The position numbers were made by a program, and so were the translations under genes. Under the pieces are notes generated by a model. That model did not search any database and was not told where the DNA came from. It saw nothing but the letters and a program-made list of their open reading frames with translations. Of a stretch of DNA of 64,000 nt, positions 52,366 to 64,000 are shown one piece after another (position 1 is the stretch's first letter; every line of letters starts with the position of its first letter). The stretch is from Neurospora tetrasperma FGSC 2508. Lineage: Eukaryota; Ascomycota; Sordariomycetes; Sordariales; Sordariaceae. Location of the stretch: positions 3,785,099 to 3,849,098 of the forward strand of contig NW_009799100.1 of the NCBI RefSeq assembly GCF_000213175.1, in the 5' to 3' direction.

Positions 52366-53655
52366 GATTTCTGTGTTTCTTCAAACTTTCAAAAGACCGA
52401 TGGACTGAAACAATGGTTCAGCACAAGAATAGTGATAATTTCAGGGAGCACACTTATACTTCAATTCTCAGTCACCGCTTGTCAAGTCAACACAATTCAA
52501 GGCCGCAATTCGGAGAAGGAGATCAGCACCACGATGAGGGGCAGCAGCCACACCCCAGAGCATGTGAATGGAGCTCAGAAATATGGCCGAAGCTAATAGT
52601 AGTGTAGGAGTGCAGTTAGTTAACCTGCTAGCATAAGGCTTACTAACCACTTGTTCATCATGCCTCTGGCCAGTGTCCGGCAGTAGTAGGTAGGTACTGC
52701 ACTAAGCATGTCATTGTAGGACAGTCTGTACCATCCGCAGATCAGGCTGATTTGCTGCATGCGTAGAAATGTTGGAGATTTGGAGAGGTTTCCCCGAACC
52801 CGCATGCTATCCTTGATATGCAGCTCTTCAGCGCCGCAGGTTGTAGCAAGTGCCGGATCTTGGTATCGTGGACCAATATTCGCAACGGGATGGACTGAAC
52901 CCCTGGCTGGAAAGAAGACGCCATGAAAAGACAACATAGACAATAATCATTGAAGGTGAAATTCCTTATTTTTTTCCCCATTTCACTACGAGGATTTCTC
53001 GAGGACCTGGAATCGGGTAGAGCACCCCCGTATTCCCCCGCATGTGCGGAATCCTACCCCATTTGCTCTAGAAGCGGGAAACACATGGCGTTGAGTTTGG
53101 GGAACAGGAGGGGACGCCAGCGGACGCCAGAAATACTGTTTGTACATATTAAGAAACACATAAGCTTTTGTCAGCGTTGAAGGGTCCTCGTTACCTACCC
53201 CTGTCTATGGAGACCGACCCCCTGCCGTAGGTTCTTTCGCCGAATCCGGACGCTGTAAATTGTGGTTGGACATGCCAATGCCGAAGTCAACAACGCTACA
53301 GCCCACTGGAACAAAAGAGTAAACATGATCCGAAATGGAGGTGAACGGAGGTCAAAATGTCAAAAAGAAAAAAAAAAACATACAGCACCTGGGATTCGCT
53401 GGTCGTCACCGACCCAACTACTAGTCAGGCGATTAGTAGTTTATCTATGGGAGAGCGGACGGGATCCCGAGTTTTCTACTATCTATGGCCGTATGTACTT
53501 TCAATGCCAAAAGAATAGTTTTACATACTTCATTCAACCCCCAAAAATGCTGCAAGTTCACAACACGAGGTCTCCAACCACACAAGCACAAGTTCGTAGA
53601 ATGCTTCACGATACGATGTGATTCGAAACTATGAGAGAACATTTAATACCTGTCC
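52366..53655. other. Spacer between the FAH enzyme and PMS1
   Basis: 1.3 kb between two minus-strand genes, containing the FAH promoter and the PMS1 3' region. Short frames only (up to 119 codons), no recognisable domain. An A-rich run lies near 53.37 kb. Confidence 0.5.
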
Positions 53656-56600
53656 TTATTCACTCATTTCTTCCTCCTCTTCCTCTTCCTCTTCCTCTTC
53701 TTGTCCCTCTCCTCCATCCTCCTCTCCGTCTTCCCTCTTCTCCCTAACCCACGCCTTCCAATCAACCCTCTCCCTTTCCACCCCTTCCCACTCATCCCAT
53801 CCCCTCTCCTTTTCTTTGGTACCTTCCCCAAACGCCGCCCCCAGTCCACAAAGATGTCTCATAGTCGGCCGCCCATGCGGACAATTCCACGGCTTCTCCA
53901 TCTCGCCCATATGCCTAACCACCTTCTCCATCTGCGGCCGACTCAACGCCCGTCCGATCATGATGCTACTCCTGCACGCTCTCATGGCAAACATCTTTCT
54001 CACCTTGGATGGCCTCGGTATCGCGGTGGTGGCGCTCGAAGTCGGGTTATCCCCCAGCAGGAAGATCAGTTCCTCCAAATCTGCTACGCCGAAGGTCGTC
54101 TCGCGCGAAAGGGGAAGAGATAAAAGCTGGCAGCGAGAACCGACAGCGGACTCGCCTGAGGTATCGACGCGCACTTGGAACCCGTTGGCTGCGAGCGCAG
54201 GTAGGTGTTCGAGGATGATTTCTTCTTCAACGGCGGTGAGGGTGAGCGGTTTGGGCTGGACGAGACGCTGGGATTGCACGGTGGTGGTGGATTGGAGGCG
54301 CTCAAAGTTGTACTTTTCGTCTGAGGCATGTTGGTCGATGATGAAGAGTTCATCATCTTCTTGGGTGGTGGCAGCGGGGCTTTGTTGAGTTGGGGAATGT
54401 TCTAATGAATGAGAGGAGGAGGCTTCCCTGACGGCAATGATGAAGCCGAGATTGAACTGGCCGACGATTTTCATTTTGGCAAAGTCGGATTTGGATATTT
54501 TGAGGGAGAGTTTCTCTTCGGCGTCGGCGGCGTCGAGACCTATGGTTGGTTTCCCATCGCTGCTCTCTTGTGTAGACGAGGTAGCTGTGCCCGCTCTCGG
54601 TAGATACTTTGCCCAGGTTTCCATACGAGAACGGATGTCGCCTTCGTTTGTCTTTAGACGTTGGATAAGGTTGAAAGTCAAGTCTTTCCGTTTCAGTCGT
54701 CCTTTCACAAAACTGTGAGATCGCTTTTCGCCTTCTTCAGTGGGCTCATTTGCTTTTTTCTCAGCTGCTTTGATCATCTCTTGCACCTTCTTCTCTTCTT
54801 TAGCCTTCTTCTCGTCTTCATCAATATACTTCTCGTCATCGTCGCCATGATGACAACACTCGGAAGGTGCATCTTCTGAAAGTTCAACTTCGCCATTATC
54901 ATCGCCCTCCGCCACACTCTGATTGCTCTGGCCACTAATGGGACCATTGCCCTCTTCATCAGCTAGGCTATTTTGACGAGCTGAGTGTTCAGCTTCTTCG
55001 TCAACATCATCATGCTCGACTGCGGGCACATCTTTCGTTTGGCTCACGAAAAGTGCTTCCTCATCGGAATCCACTCCTTTCTCTGTTTCGTTACCCTCTT
55101 CGTTTTCCTCCCCTTTCTCTTCCTCGTCGACCATTTCCACATCCTCAGTCGTCATTTCGAGGTCCTTTAATACCCCGCGAGATGCACCACCCGAAGCAGA
55201 AAACAGCTGGGTCAAACGGCCACCGAAAGAAGGCACGGGCACGGTCCTAACCCCTTTCGTAGGGGAACTCCCAAGACTGACTGACCTCATGCCCTCCGAC
55301 AGTCGGGACCTTTTATTGGACGAACCAATGACGCTGGTGATGGAATGACCGCCGATAGTGATCGTTGCCACCTCCTCTTGTGCTGACCTTTTCGGTGGAC
55401 GTGATATTGATAAGAGGCTCCCTTTTGGAATAGGTGGCTGAGATGGGGGTGGAATGGATGACATTGGCAGTTCTTCCCTATCCATTTCCATATCATCAAC
55501 CACGTCCTGAGTCATTGAAATGTTCTTCACGTGTTCATTGTCTTCTGCAGTATCCTGTTCGGCGTCCGAGTCGGCGTCCTTTGTGTCATATCTTCCAGCC
55601 ATTTTCGGATATTGTGGCACCTTTTCGACAGGCGATTTCTCCCTTCTGCTGTCATTCGCGTTGATAGCAGCTGAAACTGATTGTTTCCGGGCCTCAGACT
55701 TTCGCTCAAGCCACCGGGCGAGTAGGTTTGACGCCTGTGTGTTAGCAGGTGTTGATCTGGATGGCCCAGCCTTCGTTTCCGAAACAGTAGACAGAGTATT
55801 TGGCGCGTTATCTTCATCGCTGACGGCCTCTTCCGAGTCCTCATTGACAGCACGCCTAGTTGGCCTGTTGCCCTCTGGTCCGTTTTCAGGTCTATTTGAA
55901 GGCAGAGAACTGCTCGGTTCTTCCGATTCATCCCTGCTGTCTTCACCTCGAGCCGGGGTCAATGGCCCCAAGGGGGCTGTTGATGGCCCCCTGAAGGTTG
56001 AGCTTTTAAGTGGTTGCGTGTGTGAGACGGGAATTGTGACGTCTTGCAACTCAAAAAGCTCTATCAATGACTCCCTCAAGTTATCCAGCATTTGTCCTTG
56101 ATCGTGAAGCAAGATAGTGCGCTTGTCTGGACTGACATTGACATCATAAAGATGCGTGTCCAGCTGAATATCAGCAAATATAAAAGGCGATTGAGTCGAG
56201 TTATATGACCGATAGACCTCATTGAAGACCTTGGCGAACTGAGGCAACCCACACGGTCTGCCATTGACGTAGAACATTTGCCGATCTGGCGTCTGGCGGC
56301 CTTCTCCGTGAGCTGGGCGAGAGATGTGTCCACAAATGCGAACCTCGGTCATGGCGTCGTCGTCCTGAGCAGTCACCTTGGCCAGGAGTCCAGTATTGGT
56401 AGGTTTTAGTTGCAGCCTGAGGTCCATAGCAATCAGGGCAGTCATTGTCTTTATGCCAAAGACGTTGATGATATTTTCCCGGGTGGTGGGGTTTCCCTTT
56501 GTTGAAAATAAGACCATCCGCTTTCCCTTGGTAGGCTGTTGCGACACTGTGAACTTGACGCCGGTTTGAATGCAGGCATACTGGTTAAGCAGGTTGACCA

Positions 56601-57256
56601 CCTTGCCCCATTCTCGCTTGATGTTTCTTTCGAGCTCGCGGCGGCGGACAGGCAGACTCTTGAACAGGTTTTCGACTGAGACGGTTGTACCTCGCTGACC
56701 GGAAACAACACTGGTGCTCTTGAGCTTTCCGGATGTCTCGAACTCAAGTTTGGTGGCCTTTGGCGCCTCTTTCTGGGTGCATGTCACGATGGTGAAGTGT
56801 GACAGGGCGCAAAGGGAGGACAAAGCCTCGCCTCGGAAACCGAAGGTTTGTAGGGTTGACAGATCATCGTAGTTGGATAGTTTGGAAGTGTAGTGTTTTA
56901 GCGCGATGGATTCATAGTTGCTAGATGATATTCCACTGCCATTATCCTGGACTTCGATCGAATCGAGGCCTTGGTTCTTAAATCGGACATCTGGTGATTC
57001 TTTAGTGTTTGTTCATATCTCGCATGGACAGATATCTTGCGACATACCGATTGTCGTCGCTCCAGCATCTAGGGCGTTTTCTACGAGTTCTTTGGCTACG
57101 GAGCAAAGGTCGACGATGACTTGACCAGATTGGATCTGATGGATCTGAAGGACGGAAAAGCAAGATCAGTTGAATTTTCTTTGGTGCCGGGTTACCATTA
57201 GGAAGTAGGCGAACCGTGCTCGGGTCAATAGCCTTGATGGCGCCATCTGAAGCCAT
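53656..57256 (-). CDS. pms1: DNA mismatch repair protein PMS1 (MutL homologue; human PMS2 counterpart)
   Basis: PMS1 pairs with MLH1 to form MutL-alpha, which nicks the new DNA strand after MutS mismatch recognition. Exons 57256-57215, 57144-57048 and 56990-53656 give 1157 residues. The GHL ATPase motifs are intact: [13 protein letters not shown] (catalytic E33, N37), DNGSGI (62-67) and [12 protein letters not shown] (95-106). The C-terminal endonuclease motif [12 protein letters not shown] lies at 932-943, with ACRSSI near 1050 and [11 protein letters not shown] at 1083-1093, so the nuclease site looks active and marks it as PMS1 rather than MLH1. A long charged linker (about 390-800) joins the halves. 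An unusual acidic tail ending in eleven glutamates follows, encoded by a GAA/GAG microsatellite at 53671-53702. The first intron has a weak GTTCGC donor, chosen because it alone gives the [15 protein letters not shown] join. Confidence 0.95.
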
Positions 57257-60200
57257 TCTATCCCCAAACCTGATGTTTATGCTATACTAAGCTCATTGAT
57301 CTTTGTCGGTGGATGATTGGACAATTCAATATCCAGGTTTGGGACGGGTTTAGTTTAGAGTTACTGTCGTCATGGTTGGATATGTCGGAGATACCGTGAT
57401 GGAGGTTTTGTTTGGGAGACGTGACGGCTGCCTACCAGGATATGCACACGCGTAAAGTGGTTACGGCTTGGCGCGTTTTAGCGGTGGATCCACAGCGTAA
57501 GATACGCCAAAGTTACGCCATGTCAGTGTCGATGCTGTGCCACAGTGTAGGATACCCGCATAGGTACATACCTACACTATTACACGCATCATACCCCACT
57601 GCACTCACCATGCAAAAGCTGTCCCTAAGCGTTATTCAAAATTAGGTAGCCGCTTCCTGTCAACAAATTCTAAACTTTGACCTCGTCAATGTCGTCGTTC
57701 CAGCAGACATATTCCTGGTCCTTCAATGCCGTGCGGATCCATCTTCGTGTATGATCCTCATCAATTATCTGAGCAACTAGAATGGGAGGCCTCTCACCTT
57801 TGCCCATCCTCACATTGCGGTTTTCTAATCGAGCAACTTTCGCTGTCAATCTTGACCGGCTGGGTGGGTGGTACGCCTCATGATCGTCAGGGTCATCGCA
57901 AAACCTCCACCCATGCCCGTTCGATACCGCGCAATGGCAGCACATCACTTCCTCTTGTTCTTTTCCGTCTTTCGAAGCCTTTCATCTGAGTTTCTTACCC
58001 AGTAATGTTGACGAGCTACAGGGCAGATAACTCGGATTCGCCAACTGCATTGCATGAGAACGGATCATTCTCTGTGACAACAACTTCGGATAGAGACTGA
58101 AAAAGAGCTGTGCCGCAATAAACTCGCTAAACAGCAGCCATCAACTGAAACGTGTGGAAGTGGTTGGATGACGTTATGTGCAGTTCTTGGCAGGACGGCC
58201 GACTTCCGTTCATCTTCTGCGCAGTACCCCGGCACTCTCGACCTTACAAAGACGTGGGCGTCACCACTGTCTTGGACTTGACAAGCGCCGGAGCTGAGCT
58301 CTGAGTGAGGAGAGAGGAGATAAGGTCCCGTCAATTCTGACGGTTAGCCGCCCCAAAGAACCCAGGCCACCGACCAGTTCACGAGAACCGAGTGGCCAAA
58401 CTACCAGTCGCACCGATATGTGCCAGGATGCGTGCCAAGTTGTCGAGACGTCAAAAGCGCCCTACAAGGTTGGAAGTTGAAGCTCAATAGATAAGGTAAG
58501 GCAAATCCGGGACGAAAACAGCTTCAAAATGCGCCTCTATCGTTGCTTTTGGCAACCCGGCGTTGGGAGACCGGCGAATGGATTGATGGCTGCTTCGTAT
58601 TCATCCGATCGAGGCCAGCCAACAAAACACGAGACAATGGGCGGGCGTTGCCGTGCGGTACCATAGTGGCCGTGGAAGTATAACCTATTTCTGGGAGGTT
58701 TATGAGGACCTGATCACAGAATATGATCACAGACGGTGAGAAGTACGACGCTGACCGGTTTTTGAATCGCAATCACCAGGAATTCATATGCAATTCCACA
58801 TACGAGCTGCAAGATAGAGGAGGGTGTTCATTATAATGTTGCAGTTTCGGTCATCCAACCCCCCAATCCTCCCAGTCGAAAACCGGGCTGACGACAACGG
58901 GCACCCGCGTAGCTGTTCTGGCCTCGGCTGGCACACCTGCTGCCTGGGTAAAGCATATCGCAGCCATAGGTATACTGTCCGTTCGTCATGACGAAAGATG
59001 TCTTGGCGGGTCAGTCGAATGTCATTGTTTTTCTCTGAAGCAGCTCGCCGCCGCAAAGAGAGAAGGCCAGAAAAAGAACGCATCCGGCCCTCTCCGCTGC
59101 AAGGACCGAAACTCGCAATGGCACCGTGATTGCCTTGTCTGTACGTACCTAACAAGGTGAAGATCGCATCACTTCTAACCCACTCTGCATCAGGCGTATG
59201 GAGACAAGTTGTTTTTGTCCGTTTCAAAAAGCCCGGCATGGGTCTTGCCAACTTCTGGGGATCAAGGTGACAAGGTCCACCATTTGCCCCTCTCATTCAT
59301 ACTCCTACCTATAATGGATATGATGTGTTTGAATGTTTCGATATATCATTACATTGCCTTGGTAATAATCCAAGTTCTATCGTACCGTGATCCCGGACGC
59401 TGGTTTCTTTCTGCGGTACAGTCGATCGGGACATTGATGCACAATCCGCTGCGACCCACTGCCATTTATCCACTGTGCTGCTACCCACAGAAAAGGAAAA
59501 CATACAGACAGGCAACTCCCTGATTCTAATCTGTCGAATGAGAAGAGTGTGTCGAATCACGTCAAAACATTTCGGCCCGCAGCGAGGCTAGATTGTCGTG
59601 GGCTCGCGGAGGACGCGGAGGGCTGGGGCTGGCGGGCTGGGCGGGCGGGCAAGCACCGCAAGACCGCTGAATGACGAACCCCAATCGTCCGGGCCCTTGT
59701 CTCCATTAAACAGTTGGGAGACTGCTGATTGGCTGGTGAGGATTGGAAACCCCCAAAGCTCTCAAGATCCTGAAGGGGGAGTCGAGCGGGTGTCCAAGGA
59801 TTTTGCTGCGAAATCCCACGGGAGCCCACTGTGAGCCCACTGAGCCCGCAACCCCAAAATGCTTAGTTTTCCTTAGCTTCGGCTTTTTCTTTCAGTCGCG
59901 TTCCCATCCGGGCGATAACTACCTACCTCTAACATCTTCCTCTTCTTTTACTCCTACTCCCGCCTCCCGCCTTTGCTCTCCTTTTCTTCCTTTCTGTCGC
60001 TTCTGGTCCCGCGCCTCTGGAAAATGAGATTGGGCAAATGTGCTACCTGAGCCTTATCCCTGTCCTCGAGCGCCGAAGAATAGACGACAGAGATCCGATA
60101 GATTGTCACTCGGCGCATTGACATCGGTCCATTTCACACCTGCAGAGAGCCCAGGTACCTCGACACAGGTACACTAGAGCCTGCCCACTCACAGGAAGCA

Positions 60201-60767
60201 CGGGCAGCTGACAGCGACTGCGTGGAACTGGACCAGTCGAATCCCAACCAACGCCATTTCCCCTTCGCGCTTGCAATCGCCTCCATTGACGAGTAGGGAA
60301 CTTCCATCGGCTGTCGGCCCCGTACTTGGCAACACCCTTCCCTCAACTTTACTCCAACTTCCGCCTCTGCAGATTCGCGTTTCGAGATTGTAGAGATTCG
60401 AGACTCTCGGAGCTGAGGCTCTTGTCCGTGAGCCCATCCATACCTCTTATCTCCCTCCACTCCCGAACGACCGGGCCACTGTCAAACATCCGATCTCCTC
60501 CCGACTTGGCTAAGCCTGCAGTAGCATTTTGTCTTGCATACGCCTCACCTGCGGGAGCCAACCGCATGCCACGACTCTGGAGCAGAGGCGACATCACACC
60601 AAATAAACTACCCGAAGATCAGAGGAAGAAAAAAAAAAAAGTCAGACCTTAAGAGCCACCCACCCACGACACTGGCTGCGCTCTGTGGTTCCGACCAACC
60701 TACCCTGACCCGTTCGTTACCTGTTGTGGCACACCCAAGACCGCCCGCCACTGGCACCAACCCTGGA
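57257..60767. other. Divergent spacer between PMS1 and BST1
   Basis: About 3.5 kb. The left 300 bases are the PMS1 promoter. From about 59.9 kb the plus strand is pyrimidine-rich and probably holds the BST1 promoter and a long leader, including an A12 run at 60630-60641. Between 57.6 and 59.9 kb there are only short frames on both strands with no recognisable content. No RNA gene or repeat was found. Confidence 0.45.
57448..57476. promoter_or_regulatory. MCB-like cell-cycle elements upstream of PMS1
   Basis: Palindromic ACGCGT at 57448-57453, 192 bases upstream of the PMS1 start codon, and a TTGGCGCGT sequence (MCB/E2F-like core ACGCG on the minus strand) ending at 57476. This resembles the arrangement in the MCM3 promoter. 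Function is inferred. Confidence 0.4.
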
Positions 60768-63700
60768 ATGAGGACTCGGCTAGCTGGAACCTCAGAAGAC
60801 GGCCATCTATGTCCTGTCGAGGCTCCTTTTCCCAATGTCGACTTCCTACTACACCAACAACTCCAACAGGAGCAAGACGTGTACGCAAACTCGACAACAA
60901 ACGCGACCGCATCCCCGCCCATAGCGCTCACATCAGTCCTTCCGCGACCCTCGCGACCCTCGCAGCAGTCCTCGGCCGCCGAACGAACTAGTCCCGAGTC
61001 GCCCTCTGTGCGCCAGTCCCCTACCAAGCGCGATCGTAATCCCGGCCCTTCCTCTATCTCCGGCGCCGGTCCGTTGAATCTCGAGCACCAGTCTCCTTCT
61101 CAACAATCGCAAAACCAACAGCAACAACAACAGCAGTCTTTCTACGCACGAAGTAGGCGGTCCGGCAACTTCAATTGGAAACTGTCACACTCTCGGAATG
61201 GATCAATAGAGAAGCCTCCCCCCTTCTTCTTCTCTTCCTCCTTTTCACACTCGCCCTCCACTCCACCGCTCTCCCTCGGAGCCCCTGCGAACGGGGCCGC
61301 CCATTCAAAAGAGATGGAAAAGGAAGAGGAGCAAAAATTTGTGGGCAAGCGACCGAGGATACGAAGTCCATGGGCCATCACATTCGTGACCCTGCTCATC
61401 TCGATTCTGGGCATTGGCTTTCTGGCCCTCGTCCTGAATTCGTCTTTCACGCGACACATCGATCCCAAGGGTTGCCGCATGTCGTACATGCGCCCTGGCT
61501 ACGCTAAATTTGACGATTTCGACACGGAACATACTCGTTTCGCAAGCAAATACTCGCTGTACCTTTATCGCGAACTGGGCATTGAGAATGATGCAAAGGT
61601 ATGGGATGAAAGACCTTCCAGTGTACCATTTCCTCCCCCCTTTTGCTTACTTTGCCTCTGTAGGTCAGGGGTGTTCCCGTCCTCTTCATCCCCGGAAACG
61701 CCGGTAGCTACAAGCAAGTTCGACCCATCGCCGCTGAAGCCGCCAATTACTTTCACGATGTATTACAACAAGACGAATCTGCTGTCAAGGCTGGTGCTCG
61801 AAGCCTCGATTTCTTTACAGTCGACTTCAACGAGGACATTACTGCCTTCCATGGCCAGACCCTGCTCGACCAAGCCGAGTACCTGAACGAAGCGATACGA
61901 TATATCCTTTCGCTTTACCTTGATCGAACTCGCTCCGATCGAGACCCCAACCTGCCAGATCCGACATCAGTTATAGTCTTGGGTCACTCAATGGGTGGTG
62001 TTGTTGCCAGGACCATGCTCATCATGCCCAATTACCAGGCCAATTCCATCAACACCATCATTACCATGTCCGCCCCGCATGCTCGCCCCCCGGTTTCTTT
62101 CGACAGTGAGATTGTCAAGACGTACAAGGATATCAATGACTACTGGAGGCGCGCATACTCCCAACAATGGGCCAACAACAACCCTTTGTGGCACGTCACT
62201 TTGGTTTCCATTGCGGGCGGTGGTTTGGATACCGTTGTGCCATCGGATTACGCCAGCGTCGAATCACTTGTCCCCGATACGCATGGCTTTACCGTGTTCA
62301 CTACGAGCATCCCAAACGTATGGACGAGCATGGATCATGCGGCAATCTTATGGTGCGATCAGTTCCGCAAGGCTTTGGTAAAGGCAATTTTCGACGTCGT
62401 GGACGTCAACAGAGCTGCCCAGACGAAGCCAAGGGCCGACAGAATGAGGGTCTTCAAGAGGTGGTTTCTTACGGGAATGGAGGAGGTGGCGGAGAAAACC
62501 GTGCCGTCCAAGGATCCTTCGACGCTGCTTACTCTCGAGGACAACCTGAGTTCCGTGATTGCGCAAGGGGAGCGCTTGGTGTTGAGGAGTCTGGGCGCGA
62601 GCGGCGCAGTGCGCGCGCATCTCTTGCCCATCCCTCCGTCAGGATCGCCTGAAGCAAAGCGCTTTACCCTCTTAACCGACCACAAACTGGATGTTTCAAG
62701 CGAAAGCGGGAGGCTAGAGGTTTTGTTCTGCAGTGTATTCCCAATGCAGCCTGGCCAGGCTGTAGCAGGCTTTGCGGCTCAGATTAACCTTGCTGGGGAC
62801 AGTAGCGCTTCCACAAGGTTGGCGTGTAACAATGCGGCCTCGGATGTTGTTACTCTCCCAGCATCCCTTCGATCGTCGCAGTATCCCTTCTCTAAAGAAG
62901 GCGAGCCCCCGAAAACGCATTTCTCATATCTTCAGTATGACGTTGAGGATATCGCTGAGCATCAGTACGTTGCTGTAATCGAGAAGGCCCATACTCCGAC
63001 CCCAGGCTTTGTGATCGCCGAATTTAGCGATGTTTCTCAGTCACATCGTACAAGGCATATCAGTCTTCGGCGGCTCCTCGCTTTCGGCATGAAATTCCGC
63101 CTCCCCTCCTCGCGACCGATGGTCTCCGAACTCAAGGTTCCCACTATGCAGTCAAGTCTGTTGGCATACAATCTGGAAATCAGCGAGCAAAACTGTGGTA
63201 AACAACAGGAGCTCTTCGCCCCGTTGATTCGACAGTATCTGACGGAGCCGTACGAGTCCAAGTTCTTCGTTAACGCAAGGGAAGCTGCAGTGAGCATTCA
63301 TGGTGTGGCGCCGTACGTGCCTCCGCCACTGAAGAGCAGATCGACGGAGGATGGCCTCAGTTTCCAGTTCTGGACTGATCCGACTTGCGCCTCCAACATC
63401 AATATCAAGATGAGCATTGATGTCATGGGCAGTCTGGGCAAACTCTATATGCGATACCGGACGGTATTTGCTGCGTTCCCATTGTTGGTGGTTACTCTTG
63501 TCCTGCGCAAGCAGTTCCGCATCTATGACACTACTGGCGTATTTATCTCTTTCTCTGAGAGTTTAGATCTGTGCTTGAAGCAGTCGATTCCCTTGGTTCT
63601 CGCCTTCCTCACGTTTTTATCCCTGTTCATCTGGAACTCATCATCGTCGGCAACTGCAAACATTTGGAACTGGGCCAATGTCACATCTGGCGCGATTGAC

Positions 63701-64000
63701 TTTCACCAGAACGACCTCCTTATTGGAACACAAGATCCTTTCTTCTGGTTCTTGGTACCGGTAATTGGGCTCATCTGTGTTGGAATCTGCACCGTGTTCA
63801 ACTACATGACTCTCACCCTTGTACACATTTTGAGCACAGCTGTCAGCCTCTTGAGCTTCCGGCCTGGGTGGATTCGCAACGACGAAAGACGCAAAGCCCT
63901 GCCGCTCCCTGCGTTCTATCCGACTTCACCAAGGCGGCGAATGGTCACCACCGCCATCTTGCTAGTCCTCGTTTCGACTCTGATCCCTTATCAGTTTGCA
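60768..64000 (+). CDS. bst1: GPI inositol-deacylase BST1 (PGAP1 family), 3' end outside the window
   Basis: BST1 removes the acyl chain from the inositol of GPI anchors in the ER, a step needed for ER exit of GPI-anchored proteins and their quality control. Exons 60768-61598 and 61664-64000 give 1056 residues with no stop before the window edge. A low-complexity cytosolic N-terminus (Ser/Pro-rich, with a glutamine run near 117-123) is followed by a membrane segment at about 201-223, then the conserved GCRMSYMRPGY and VPVLFIPGNAGSYKQVR. The lipase box GHSMGG has nucleophile S386. Near the right edge several hydrophobic segments begin (from about 63.46 kb), matching the multi-spanning C-terminal half of the family. 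The frame is open back to an ATG at 60534, which would add 78 residues including a lysine run encoded by poly-A; I prefer 60768 because the added part looks like leader. The single visible intron is 65 bases. Confidence 0.93.

Noticed and set aside
53618-54388. 256-codon plus-strand frame opposite PMS1
   Set aside because: Antisense of the acidic tail and nuclease region of PMS1, with serine runs mirroring the glutamate microsatellite.

Overview
The window looks like a chromosome segment of a filamentous ascomycete, most likely Neurospora or a close Sordariales relative. Housekeeping genes have short introns (50-90 bases) and C-ending codon preference. Between them lie repeats drained of C:G pairs and flooded with TpA, the signature of repeat-induced point mutation (RIP).

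Layout: 1 to about 1.93 kb is an AT-rich RIP relic I cannot name. From 2.6 to 16.8 kb there are four genes: the adenylyl cyclase-associated protein CAP (+), the replicative helicase subunit MCM3 (-, convergent with CAP), a class-III PLP aminotransferase (+) and the exocyst subunit EXO70 (+). About 4 kb without a recognisable gene separates MCM3 from the aminotransferase.

From 19.74 to 40.56 kb there is one heterochromatin-type block that resolves into three nested insertions, each with its own target-site duplication. A Tad-like LINE (16-base duplication) was entered by a Ty3/gypsy chromodomain-type LTR element (23725-38512, duplication TAGAG). That element was in turn entered by a second copy of the same family in the opposite orientation (27111-34478, duplication TATAA). 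All three are RIP-ruined fossils.

From 40.6 to 50.1 kb the DNA has normal composition but is almost gene-free. The one candidate I support is a 40-residue cysteine-rich protein at 41731-41853 (-). From 50.1 to the right edge the genes are a small conserved-looking protein of unknown function (118 aa, +), a fumarylacetoacetate-hydrolase-fold enzyme (-), the mismatch-repair protein PMS1 (-) and the GPI inositol-deacylase BST1 (+, running off the window).

The genes do not form a cluster with one shared job. Themes: growth-polarity and secretion functions (CAP, EXO70, BST1) and genome maintenance (MCM3, PMS1). The two genome-maintenance genes each carry an MluI-cell-cycle-box-like ACGCGT about 190-240 bases upstream. 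Three genes (CAP, EXO70, the FAH enzyme) contain introns that are a multiple of three long with no in-frame stop, so naive open reading frames run through them; the one in EXO70 is best read as a GC-AG intron. All exon boundaries here were read by eye and need RNA evidence.
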